Part shown: in pieces, positions 1-7,452 of the stretch
Position numbering within the stretch: position 1 is the first letter of the stretch
Layout: every line of letters begins with the position of its first letter
Assembly (NCBI GenBank): GCA_051748085.1
Contig: JBNJHA010000073.1
Location: forward strand, 1 to 9,624
Direction of reading: 5' to 3'
DNA length: 9,624 bases
From: CAYNNQ01 sp051748085
GTDB taxonomy: Bacteria > Desulfobacterota > Desulfovibrionia > Desulfovibrionales > Desulfonatronovibrionaceae
Program-made: the position numbers and the translations under genes
The notes under the pieces: generated by a model
What the model was told of the DNA's origin: nothing
Database searches by the model: none
What the model saw: the letters and a program-made list of their open reading frames with translations, nothing else

Positions 1-2271
1 GAAACCGGAGAGATTATCGCCCAGGCCAACGCCCCGATCGATGAAGATGGTTATTTTGTGAATGATCTGGTAGCCGCTCGAGTCAAGGGTGAGTTTGCTC
101 TGGTCCAGAAAAATGAAGTGACTCTGATGGATATTTCACCAAGTCAGATAGTATCCATATCTGCAGCAGTTATTCCTTTTCTGGAACATGACGATGCGAA
201 CCGTGCTCTTATGGGTTCAAATATGCAGCGTCAGGCCGTTCCTCTTCTGCGCGCGGAGCTGCCTCTGGTCGGAACCGGCATGGAGGGCATCATAGCCCGC
301 GACTCCGGAAGCTGCGTACAGGCGGAAGGAGACGGCGTGGTCCGCTATGTGGACGCGGAAAGGATTGTCGTGTCCTATGACAATCCACAGGTCCATTCCA
401 AAACTGGTGGAACCGCCTCCTATGAATTACAGAAATTTCATAAATCAAACCAAAATAGCTGTTTTGGGCAGAAACCCCGCGTGTCTATGGAGCAAAAGGT
501 TGCAAAGGGAGACGTTCTTGCGGACGGAGCCGGAATTCTGGACGGCGAGGTCGCATTGGGCAAGAATCTTTTGGTCGCTTTTATGCCCTGGTGCGGTTAC
601 AATTACGAAGATTCCATTCTGATATCCGAACGGATGGTCAAGGAGGACGTCTTTACCTCGATTCATATCGAGGAGTTCGATGTTGTTGCCCGGGATACAA
701 AGCTTGGCCCGGAGGAGATTACCCGCGACATTCCCAATGTCAGTGAGGAAATGCTTAAGGATCTCGACGACAGCGGCATTATCCGCCTGGGAGCCAAAAT
801 AAAACCCGACGATATTCTCGTGGGCAAGATTACTCCCAAAGGCGAGACGCAATTGACTCCGGAAGAGCGTTTATTGCGGGCTATTTTCGGGGATAAGGCC
901 CGTGATGTCAAAAATACCTCGTTGAAAGTGCCGCCCGGAATAGAGGGTACGGTTATTAATGTAAAGGTTTTTAATCGCCGGTCCGGGGACAAGAATGAAC
1001 GGTCCAAGGAAATCGAGGATGCTGAACTCGCGCGGATAACGCGCAAGGAAGGCCAGCATATATCCGGACTAACCGCCAGCGTGCGGGATAAATTATGGCA
1101 GGTAATTTCCGGAAAGAGACTGGCCGTGACCATAATGGGCAATAAGAAAAATCAGGTAATTGCCGAGGCCAATAGCACTTTGTCCCGTGAACTTCTTGAT
1201 ACCCTGCCCGTGAAAAAATTGGCCGGTGTCTTTTCCTCCAGGGAAGTCAACTCGGAAGTTGACGAGATTATATCCAGTTATAACGCCCAGCTTGATTTTA
1301 TACGCCGTGCCTATGATTTGAAACGGGAAAAGGCCAGCGAAGGGGATGACATGCCTCCGGGCGTGATTAAAATGGTTAAGGTGTATATCGCCGTAAAGCG
1401 CAAGCTGAGTGTCGGAGATAAGATGGCCGGCCGACACGGGAATAAAGGCGTTGTCTCCAACATACTGCCGATGGAGGACATGCCCTTTTTTGCCGACGGC
1501 GAACCTGTGGATATTGTCTTAAATCCGCTGGGAGTGCCTTCGCGAATGAATATCGGCCAGATTATGGAAACGCATCTCGGATGGGCGGCCCGTGAGCTTG
1601 GTAAGCAACTTGCGACGATGGTCGAACAGGGTATGGATTTGGCTTATGTCCGGGATGAGGTTAAACAGATTTTCGACTCTAAGGAAATCTCCGAACTTGC
1701 GGACAGTTTGGATGATGAAGAATTTGCATCCGCTGTTCGGGAAATGAAAAAAGGCATAGTGACCAAAACTCCGGTTTTTGACGGCGCGAAAGAAGAGGAA
1801 ATCTGGGCCTGGCTGAAGAAGGCGGGCATGAGTGAAGACGGTAAATCGCTTCTTTTTGACGGGCGCACCGGAGATGCCTTTCATGAACGGGTTACGGTGG
1901 GCAATATGTATATACTTAAGCTGCATCACCTGGTGGATGAAAAAATCCATGCCCGTTCCACCGGTCCCTATTCACTGGTCACACAACAGCCGCTTGGCGG
2001 AAAGGCCCAGTTTGGCGGTCAGCGCCTGGGTGAAATGGAAGTGTGGGCCATTGAAGCTTACGGTGCCAGCTATCTTCTGCAGGAGTTTCTCACTGTCAAG
2101 TCGGATGATGTCGGCGGACGTGTCCGGATGTATGAGAAGATTGTCAAGGGCGACAATTTTCTGGAATCCGGCTTGCCGGAATCATTCAATGTACTGATAA
2201 AGGAACTCATGGCCCTTGGTCTGGATGTTGAATTGCAGCTGGACGAGAGCAGAAAGGGACGCAAGAACTAA
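1..2271 (+). CDS. rpoB: RNA polymerase beta subunit, 3' part (5' end outside window)
   Basis: This is the beta subunit of DNA-dependent RNA polymerase, cut by the left edge. The frame is open from base 1, giving the last 756 residues; by motif matching, residue 1 corresponds to about E. coli residue 611. Visible landmarks are the FLEHDDANRALMG block followed by MQRQAVP (residues 61-82), which includes the arginine equivalent to E. coli R687 of rifampicin cluster III at residue 77. GDKMAGRHGNKG holds the active-site lysines equivalent to K1065 and K1073 at residues 474 and 482. The HARSTG and GGKAQFGGQR blocks and the GEMEVWAIEAYGA clamp/switch region lie near the C-terminus. Between them, about residues 330-445, lies a variable region matching the proteobacterial SI2 insertion, so this is the Gram-negative form. 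Rifampicin clusters I and II lie upstream of the window. The stop TAA is at 2269-2271, 28 bp before rpoC. The frame is intact. Confidence 0.98.
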   Translation, partial: ETGEIIAQANAPIDEDGYFVNDLVAARVKGEFALVQKNEVTLMDISPSQIVSISAAVIPFLEHDDANRALMGSNMQRQAVPLLRAELPLVGTGMEGIIARDSGSCVQAEGDGVVRYVDAERIVVSYDNPQVHSKTGGTASYELQKFHKSNQNSCFGQKPRVSMEQKVAKGDVLADGAGILDGEVALGKNLLVAFMPWCGYNYEDSILISERMVKEDVFTSIHIEEFDVVARDTKLGPEEITRDIPNVSEEMLKDLDDSGIIRLGAKIKPDDILVGKITPKGETQLTPEERLLRAIFGDKARDVKNTSLKVPPGIEGTVINVKVFNRRSGDKNERSKEIEDAELARITRKEGQHISGLTASVRDKLWQVISGKRLAVTIMGNKKNQVIAEANSTLSRELLDTLPVKKLAGVFSSREVNSEVDEIISSYNAQLDFIRRAYDLKREKASEGDDMPPGVIKMVKVYIAVKRKLSVGDKMAGRHGNKGVVSNILPMEDMPFFADGEPVDIVLNPLGVPSRMNIGQIMETHLGWAARELGKQLATMVEQGMDLAYVRDEVKQIFDSKEISELADSLDDEEFASAVREMKKGIVTKTPVFDGAKEEEIWAWLKKAGMSEDGKSLLFDGRTGDAFHERVTVGNMYILKLHHLVDEKIHARSTGPYSLVTQQPLGGKAQFGGQRLGEMEVWAIEAYGASYLLQEFLTVKSDDVGGRVRMYEKIVKGDNFLESGLPESFNVLIKELMALGLDVELQLDESRKGRKN

Positions 2272-2286
2272 ATTCAAGCCCATAAA

Positions 2287-2291
2287 GAGGG
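2287..2291 (+). promoter_or_regulatory. Ribosome binding site of rpoC
   Basis: GAGGG lies 8 bases before the ATG at 2300. It decides the start of rpoC, because the open frame runs back into the end of rpoB (to 2216) with no comparable site upstream. Confidence 0.8.
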
Positions 2292-2299
2292 ATAAAGAT

Positions 2300-5200
2300 A
2301 TGACGCTCGACGATCTGTTTAGCCAGAGAAGTAATGCTTCCAACGTCAGCAGTCAGGAACTGGAAGGACTGCAGATTCAGATCGCTTCGCCTGAAAAAAT
2401 CAGGGAGTGGTCCTTTGGCGAGGTTAAAAAACCGGAAACCATCAACTACCGGACATTCAAGCCGGAAAGAGACGGTCTTTTCTGTGCCAAAATATTTGGT
2501 CCAGTAAAGGACTATGAATGTAATTGCGGAAAATATAAGCGGATGAAGCACAGGGGGATCGTGTGCGAAAAGTGCGGGGTGGAAGTAATCGCCTCCAAGG
2601 TTCGCCGCGAAAGAATGGGGCATATTGAACTTGCCGCTCCTGTCGCTCATATCTGGTTTGTCAAGAGTCAGCCGTCAAAGATCAGCACTCTTCTCGATCT
2701 GACCATGGCCGAGCTGGAAAAAGTTCTCTATTTTGACGCATATATCGTCCTGGATCCGGGACAGACAACCCTGGAAAAGAAACAGATTATAACCGAGGAT
2801 GAATACCTGCAATATCTGGATCATTTCGGTGAGGACACTTTTAAGGTCGGCATGGGTGCCGAGGCTGTCCTGGAGTTATTCGCGGAAATAAATCTGGATG
2901 AACTGCGGGAACAATTGCGCGAAAGTTCATCCAAAACACGCTCGCAGACCAAGAAAAAGAAGTTGGCCAAGAGATTGCGTGTCGTGGAATCCTTTCTGGA
3001 TTCGACCAACCTTCCGGAGTGGATGATACTCAAGGTCGTGCCGGTTATTCCGCCTGAACTCCGCCCGTTGGTGCCTCTTGACGGCGGGCGCTTTGCCACA
3101 TCGGATTTGAATGATCTGTACAGGCGGGTTATTAACCGCAATAATCGGCTGAAAAGGCTTTTGGAACTCGGAGCTCCGGATATTATTATCCGCAATGAAA
3201 AAAGGATGCTTCAGGAAGCTGTCGACGCCCTTTTGGATAATGGACGCAGAGGCAAGGCTATAACCGGAACGAATGGCCGTCCTCTGAAGTCACTTTCAGA
3301 TATGATCAAGGGCAAACAGGGCCGCTTCAGGCAGAATCTTCTGGGTAAACGCGTTGATTATTCCGGTCGTTCGGTAATTGTTGTCGGACCGAGCCTGAAG
3401 CTGCATCAATGCGGTCTGCCTAAAAAAATGGCTTTGGAACTTTTTAAGCCGTTTATTTATGCCAAGCTGGAACAAAGAGGCTACGCAAGTACGATAAAAA
3501 GCGCCAAAAAGATGGTGGAAAGAGGTGATATTGTAGTCTGGGATGTTTTGGAGGAAGTAGTCAAGGAATATCCCATCCTCCTCAACCGGGCACCGACCCT
3601 GCACCGTCTGGGGATTCAGGCCTTTGAGCCAATCCTGGTTGAAGGCAAGGCCATACGTCTGCACCCGCTGGTATGCACCGCGTTTAATGCCGATTTTGAC
3701 GGAGACCAGATGGCGGTTCATGTCCCTCTGTCAATAGAAGCCCAGATAGAATGCAGGGTGCTTGTCATGTCCACGAACAACATTTTGTCGCCCGCAAACG
3801 GCGAACCGATCATTGTTCCCACGCAGGACATAGTCCTCGGATTGTATTATCTGACCGTGGATCGTTCTTTTGAGAAAGGCGAGGGCAAGGCGTTCTATGG
3901 TCCGGAAGAAGTTATCGCCGCCTTTGATTCCGGTCATGTGAGCCTGCATGCCCGGATCAAAGTGCGCATGGACGGCAGACTGGTGGATACAACTCCGGGC
4001 AGGATAGTCGTCGGCCAAGTCCTGCCGGAAGGCGTACCTTTTGAATTGGTCAATTGCCTGCTGAACAAGAAGGCAATCGGCAGACTTGTTGGAGAAACCT
4101 ACCGTAATGCCGGGACCAAAGCCACAGTCATTCTTTGCGACCGGATAAAGGATATGGGTTATGAATATTCGACCCGGGCCGGAATAACCATCGGGCTCAA
4201 GGATCTCAAAGTGCCGGCGAACAAGCCCAGGCTGCTGGATGCTGCGCAGAACGAAGTCAACGAAATTGAGACCCAGTATCGGGAAGGGATTATCACCCGG
4301 ACTGAAAAATATAATAAGGTGGTGGATGTCTGGACCAAGGCAACCAACGACATTTCTTCGGAAATGATGAACGAATTATCTACGGATATCGTCAAAAATC
4401 CCACTACCGGTGAAGAAGCAACGGACGTTAGCCTGAATTCTATTTTCATGATGGCCAATTCGGGTGCGCGCGGAAACAAAGATCAGATGCGTCAGCTGGC
4501 CGGAATAAGAGGGCTTATGGCCAAACCCTCCGGCGAGATAATCGAGACTCCGATTACTTCCAGTTTCCGGGAAGGGTTGACCGTTTTGCAATATTTTACT
4601 TCCACACACGGAGCCCGGAAAGGGCTTGCGGATACCGCTCTTAAAACGGCCAATTCCGGTTATCTGACCCGCCGTTTGGTTGACGTGGTTCAGGATGTTG
4701 TGGTCTCCGAGCATGACTGCGGGACGGTTGACGGCATTGAAGTTTCACACATGATCAAGGCGGGCGAAATCAAAGAACATTTACGGGATCGGATACTCGG
4801 CCGCATTTCGATGTATGACATTTTTCATCCGGAAACCGATGAGTTGATTGTCAGTGAGAATACGCTCATTGATGAAGAAAAAGCGCAAACCATTGAAGAT
4901 GCCGGGATTTCAAGCGTGACCATCAGGTCCGCTTTGGCATGCAAGAGCAAAAAAGGTGTCTGTTCCAAATGTTATGGCCGGGATCTTGCCCGGGGACATC
5001 TGGTCAACGTCGGGGAGACGGTGGGGATTATCGCTGCTCAGTCCATCGGCGAGCCGGGTACCCAGCTGACAATGCGCACGTTTCATATCGGCGGGACTGC
5101 GTCCAAGGAAATCGAACAATCCAATATTTTTGCCCAGAATAAGGGCCAGGCTGTACTCTCAAGGGTACGCACGGTAGCCAATAGCGCCGGAGAAGCGATG

Positions 5201-6448
5201 GTTCTGGGAAAGAGCGGACAAATAAAAATAGTCGACAATCAGGGGCGCGAGCGGGAAAAATATTCGCTTCCCTCCGGAGCCAAGATTTTTGTGCAGCATG
5301 AGAGCAATGTGTCCAAGGGTGATCAAATCGCTGAATGGGATCCCTTTAACGAACCTTTTGTCACCGATGTGCAGGGCTATGTTCATTTTTCAGACATAAT
5401 TGAAGGCCGCACCGTTCAGGAAAGGGTTGACGAAACTACTAATCAGGCCACGCAAACCATTATCGAATACAGATCAACCAATTATCGTCCAAGCATATCC
5501 ATTTGCGACGAAGCCGGAAATGTCAAAAACAGGCCGGGAACTAACTCCGAAGCTGTTTTTCATTTGCCGGTCGGGGCTATTTTGATGACCCATGAAGGTG
5601 CCGCTGTCGGCGCCGGGGACATAATAGCCAGAAAACCGCGCGAGACGTCGAAAACCAAGGATATTGTCGGCGGTCTTCCCCGAGTCGCGGAATTGTTTGA
5701 AGTTCGTAAGCCCAAGGATCAGGCTGTTGTTACCGAGATTGATGGAATTGTCTCCTTTGGTCCGGAGTCCAAGGGCAAAAGAAAGATCATCGTCACTCCG
5801 GAAGCGGGAGATGAAAAGAGCTATCTTATCCCCAAGGGTAAGCATATCACGGTGCAGGAAGGAGATTTTGTCGAGGCCGGAGAATCTCTCACCGAAGGCA
5901 ACCCCGAATTGCATGACATCCTCAAGATTAAGGGCGAGAAGCATCTTGCCAAGTATCTAGTGGAAGAGATTCAGGAGGTTTATCGCTTTCAGGGCGTGCA
6001 TATCAATGATAAGCATATAGAGATTATTGTCCGCCAGATGCTGAAGAAGGTCAATGTGCTTGACCCCGGCGATACAGGTCTTCTTGTTGGCGAGCATGTT
6101 GACAAGTCGAGATTCATGGCCGCGAACAACGTCTGCGTGCGCGAAGGAAAGACTCCGGCTATAGCTGAACCTCTTGTTCTGGGTATCACACAGGCTTCTC
6201 TGAGTACAGAATCGTTTATTTCGGCCGCATCGTTTCAGGAAACGACCAAGGTCCTTACAGAGGCCGCTATGCGCTGTAAAGGCGATGAGCTGAGCGGTCT
6301 GAAAGAAAACGTGATTGTCGGGCGGCTTATCCCGGCCGGAACCGGATTCAGACCGTATGTTAAAAATGATATCGTGGTTCCGGATCAACCGGAACGGGAC
6401 GACAAATTCCTGGAAGATCTTGCAGAGGAAGATATTTCCGGAAAATAA
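2300..6448 (+). CDS. rpoC: RNA polymerase beta' subunit
   Basis: This is the largest core RNA polymerase subunit, 1382 residues (E. coli has 1407). It forms the clamp, the catalytic Mg2+ site and the trigger loop. Visible landmarks in order are: zinc site 1 with C74, C76, C89 and C92; the catalytic NADFDGDQMA motif with D465, D467 and D469; the bridge helix at about 762-797 (STHGARKGLADTALKTANSG); zinc site 2 with C807, C881, C888 and C891; the trigger-loop LTMRTFHIGG with M925, R926 and H929; an SI3-type insertion of roughly 180 residues; then GGLPRVAELFE (1124-1134) and the C-terminal GLKENVIVGRLIPAGTG. All metal ligands are present. The ATG at 2300 is chosen because it follows a good ribosome binding site and gives the family N-terminus MTLDDLF. 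The longer frame from 2216 would add 28 unrelated residues inside rpoB. Co-transcription with rpoB is expected from the 28 bp gap. Confidence 0.98.
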   Translation: MTLDDLFSQRSNASNVSSQELEGLQIQIASPEKIREWSFGEVKKPETINYRTFKPERDGLFCAKIFGPVKDYECNCGKYKRMKHRGIVCEKCGVEVIASKVRRERMGHIELAAPVAHIWFVKSQPSKISTLLDLTMAELEKVLYFDAYIVLDPGQTTLEKKQIITEDEYLQYLDHFGEDTFKVGMGAEAVLELFAEINLDELREQLRESSSKTRSQTKKKKLAKRLRVVESFLDSTNLPEWMILKVVPVIPPELRPLVPLDGGRFATSDLNDLYRRVINRNNRLKRLLELGAPDIIIRNEKRMLQEAVDALLDNGRRGKAITGTNGRPLKSLSDMIKGKQGRFRQNLLGKRVDYSGRSVIVVGPSLKLHQCGLPKKMALELFKPFIYAKLEQRGYASTIKSAKKMVERGDIVVWDVLEEVVKEYPILLNRAPTLHRLGIQAFEPILVEGKAIRLHPLVCTAFNADFDGDQMAVHVPLSIEAQIECRVLVMSTNNILSPANGEPIIVPTQDIVLGLYYLTVDRSFEKGEGKAFYGPEEVIAAFDSGHVSLHARIKVRMDGRLVDTTPGRIVVGQVLPEGVPFELVNCLLNKKAIGRLVGETYRNAGTKATVILCDRIKDMGYEYSTRAGITIGLKDLKVPANKPRLLDAAQNEVNEIETQYREGIITRTEKYNKVVDVWTKATNDISSEMMNELSTDIVKNPTTGEEATDVSLNSIFMMANSGARGNKDQMRQLAGIRGLMAKPSGEIIETPITSSFREGLTVLQYFTSTHGARKGLADTALKTANSGYLTRRLVDVVQDVVVSEHDCGTVDGIEVSHMIKAGEIKEHLRDRILGRISMYDIFHPETDELIVSENTLIDEEKAQTIEDAGISSVTIRSALACKSKKGVCSKCYGRDLARGHLVNVGETVGIIAAQSIGEPGTQLTMRTFHIGGTASKEIEQSNIFAQNKGQAVLSRVRTVANSAGEAMVLGKSGQIKIVDNQGREREKYSLPSGAKIFVQHESNVSKGDQIAEWDPFNEPFVTDVQGYVHFSDIIEGRTVQERVDETTNQATQTIIEYRSTNYRPSISICDEAGNVKNRPGTNSEAVFHLPVGAILMTHEGAAVGAGDIIARKPRETSKTKDIVGGLPRVAELFEVRKPKDQAVVTEIDGIVSFGPESKGKRKIIVTPEAGDEKSYLIPKGKHITVQEGDFVEAGESLTEGNPELHDILKIKGEKHLAKYLVEEIQEVYRFQGVHINDKHIEIIVRQMLKKVNVLDPGDTGLLVGEHVDKSRFMAANNVCVREGKTPAIAEPLVLGITQASLSTESFISAASFQETTKVLTEAAMRCKGDELSGLKENVIVGRLIPAGTGFRPYVKNDIVVPDQPERDDKFLEDLAEEDISGK

Positions 6449-6578
6449 ATTTAGTTCCTGGAAATATAAAGATATTATGTGTTTTTAGGCGCAATGGGCG
6501 AGTAATTGGTACTTGACATTATTATGGCCATCAACTAAACCACCTCGGTTTCAGCAAGACGTCTAGTATGGAGGAAAG
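6449..6578 (+). other. Intergenic region between rpoC and rpsL (130 bp)
   Basis: This is the only sizeable gap in the window. It contains a perfect TTGACA at 6513-6518 and the rpsL ribosome binding site GGAGG at 6570-6574, 4 bases before the ATG. I looked for a rho-independent terminator and did not find one: the run of five T at 6482-6486 has no GC-rich stem directly before it. A weaker AT-rich box, TATTAT at 6473-6478, has only a poor -35 partner (TTTAGT, 6450-6455). No tRNA, small ORF with a ribosome binding site, or known leader element is recognisable. Confidence 0.7.
6513..6541 (+). promoter_or_regulatory. Candidate sigma-70-type promoter of the rpsL-rpsG-fusA-tuf cluster
   Basis: A consensus -35 hexamer TTGACA (6513-6518) is followed after 17 bp by TAAACC (6536-6541), a weak -10 matching only three of six consensus positions. 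Transcription would start near 6548, giving a leader of about 30 bases before rpsL. The position, just upstream of the first gene of the str-type cluster, supports the call; the poor -10 limits confidence. An 8 bp palindrome, ATGGCCAT (6524-6531), lies inside the spacer and could be chance or a regulator site. Confidence 0.5.
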
Positions 6579-6950
6579 ATGCCGACCATAAATCAACTGG
6601 TACGAAAATCCAGAAAGAAAATTACAACCAGTAAAAAAAGGGCTGCCCTGCAGCAATGTCCTCAGAGACGCGGAGTGTGCGTGCGTGTGTATACAACTAC
6701 ACCCAAAAAGCCCAATTCCGCTTTGCGGAAAGTCGCCAGGGTTCGCTTGACGAATTCCATGGAAATTACCGCGTACATCCCGGGAGAGGGACATAACCTT
6801 CAGGAACATTCCGTTGTAATGGTTCGTGGGGGTCGTGTAAAAGATTTACCTGGTGTGCGTTATACCGTTATTCGCGGAACACTGGACACTTCCGGTGTCC
6901 AGGACAGACGCAAAAGCCGTTCCAAATACGGTACCAAGCGTCCCAAATAA
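6579..6950 (+). CDS. rpsL: 30S ribosomal protein S12
   Basis: S12 sits at the decoding centre of the 30S subunit and contacts helices 18 and 44 of 16S rRNA, influencing accuracy. The product is 123 residues, the usual length, with the family signature TTTPKKPNSALRKV (residues 39-52), GEGHNLQEHS (69-78) and RGGRVKDLPGVRY (83-95). K43 and K88, the classic positions of streptomycin-resistance or dependence mutations, both carry the wild-type lysine. D89 is the residue that RimO methylthiolates in E. coli; whether that happens here is unknown. The N-terminus MPTINQLVRK matches the family, and the ATG follows GGAGG by 4 bases, so the start is secure. It is the first gene of the str-type cluster and is followed by rpsG after 17 bp. 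Confidence 0.98.
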   Translation: MPTINQLVRKSRKKITTSKKRAALQQCPQRRGVCVRVYTTTPKKPNSALRKVARVRLTNSMEITAYIPGEGHNLQEHSVVMVRGGRVKDLPGVRYTVIRGTLDTSGVQDRRKSRSKYGTKRPK

Positions 6951-6955
6951 TGTTT

Positions 6956-6961
6956 AAGGAG
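6956..6961 (+). promoter_or_regulatory. Ribosome binding site of rpsG
   Basis: AAGGAG lies 6 bases before the ATG at 6968. It favours that ATG over the in-frame GTG at 6965, which immediately precedes it and would add one extra residue before the MPRKG N-terminus. Confidence 0.85.
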
Positions 6962-6967
6962 TAAGTG

Positions 6968-7438
6968 ATGCCACGCAAGGGTCCAGTTCCAAAGAGAGAA
7001 GTGCTTCCGGATCCTGTTTATGGAAGCAAGCAGCTAACCAAATTTGTCAACAGGCTTATGCGCGATGGCAAAAAAAGTATAGCTGAAAGAGCTGTTTACG
7101 CAGCCATTGATGAAGTATCCGGGAAGACCGGAGAAGAGCCGCTTAAATCATTTTACCAAGTGCTTGAGAATGTTAAACCGCAGATGGAAGTTAAATCCAG
7201 AAGAGTTGGCGGTGCGACATACCAGGTCCCCATGGAAGTTCGTCCTGTGCGCCAGGAAACACTGGCAATCAGATGGCTTGTCTCCAATGCCAGAAAAAGG
7301 GGCGAGAAGGGTATACATTCAAAATTAGCGGCTGAGTTTCTAGATGCTTACAATAACCGCGGTGGAGCGGTAAAGAAAAAGGAAGATACCCATAGAATGG
7401 CTGAGGCGAATAAGGCCTTTGCCCATTATAGATGGTAG
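6968..7438 (+). CDS. rpsG: 30S ribosomal protein S7
   Basis: S7 is the primary binder of the 3' domain of 16S rRNA; it nucleates assembly of the 30S head and lines the E-site exit. The product is 156 residues, the usual bacterial length. The family signature spans about residues 15-40 (DPVYGSKQLTKFVNRLMRDG, then KKSIAE). The RNA-contacting beta-hairpin is near residues 76-92 (VKSRRVGGATYQVPMEV), and the C-terminus ends in AFAHYRW. In E. coli, S7 represses translation of the str mRNA by binding the rpsL-rpsG spacer. Here that spacer is only 17 bases and mostly ribosome binding site, so the same arrangement cannot exist in that place. The stop TAG (7436-7438) lies 14 bp before the preferred fusA start. 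Confidence 0.98.
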   Translation: MPRKGPVPKREVLPDPVYGSKQLTKFVNRLMRDGKKSIAERAVYAAIDEVSGKTGEEPLKSFYQVLENVKPQMEVKSRRVGGATYQVPMEVRPVRQETLAIRWLVSNARKRGEKGIHSKLAAEFLDAYNNRGGAVKKKEDTHRMAEANKAFAHYRW

Positions 7439-7442
7439 ATTC

Positions 7443-7446
7443 GGAG
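7443..7446 (+). promoter_or_regulatory. Ribosome binding site that decides the fusA start
   Basis: GGAG lies 6 bases before the GTG at 7453. The alternative in-frame ATG at 7432 has no usable site; the nearest purine-rich bases (AAGG, 7412-7415) are 16 bases away. An out-of-frame ATG at 7451 lies 4 bases after the same GGAG. Confidence 0.75.
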
Positions 7447-7452
7447 ATTGAT

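Noticed and set aside
1000..1340. Divergent stretch of RpoB between conserved blocks, considered as a possible foreign insertion
   Set aside because: It stays in frame, keeps the same codon style, and sits where proteobacterial RpoB carries the variable SI2 insertion.
2216..2299. 28-residue N-terminal extension of rpoC overlapping rpoB
   Set aside because: It has no ribosome binding site, no resemblance to RpoC N-termini, and would overlap the rpoB stop; the ATG at 2300 is well supported.
6432..6467. 8 bp inverted repeat ATATTTCC / GGAAATAT around the rpoC stop, with inner palindromes TTTCCGGAAA (6435-6444) and TTCCTGGAA (6455-6463)
   Set aside because: As a terminator it is AT-rich, has a 20-base loop, and the T-run is 14 bases further on. 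As an operator it is unconvincing because the same TTTCCGGAAA also occurs inside rpoB at 1106-1115, and TCC GGA (Ser-Gly) looks like ordinary codon choice here.
6473..6478. TATTAT as a second -10 box for the rpsL cluster
   Set aside because: The hexamer is good, but the only -35 at suitable spacing is TTTAGT (6450-6455), three of six matches, in an AT-rich stretch where such boxes are common.
7432..7434. ATG start for fusA overlapping the rpsG stop (ATGGTAG)
   Set aside because: It lacks a usable ribosome binding site and adds seven residues not expected in EF-G; the GTG at 7453 fits better. Translational coupling from rpsG cannot be fully excluded.
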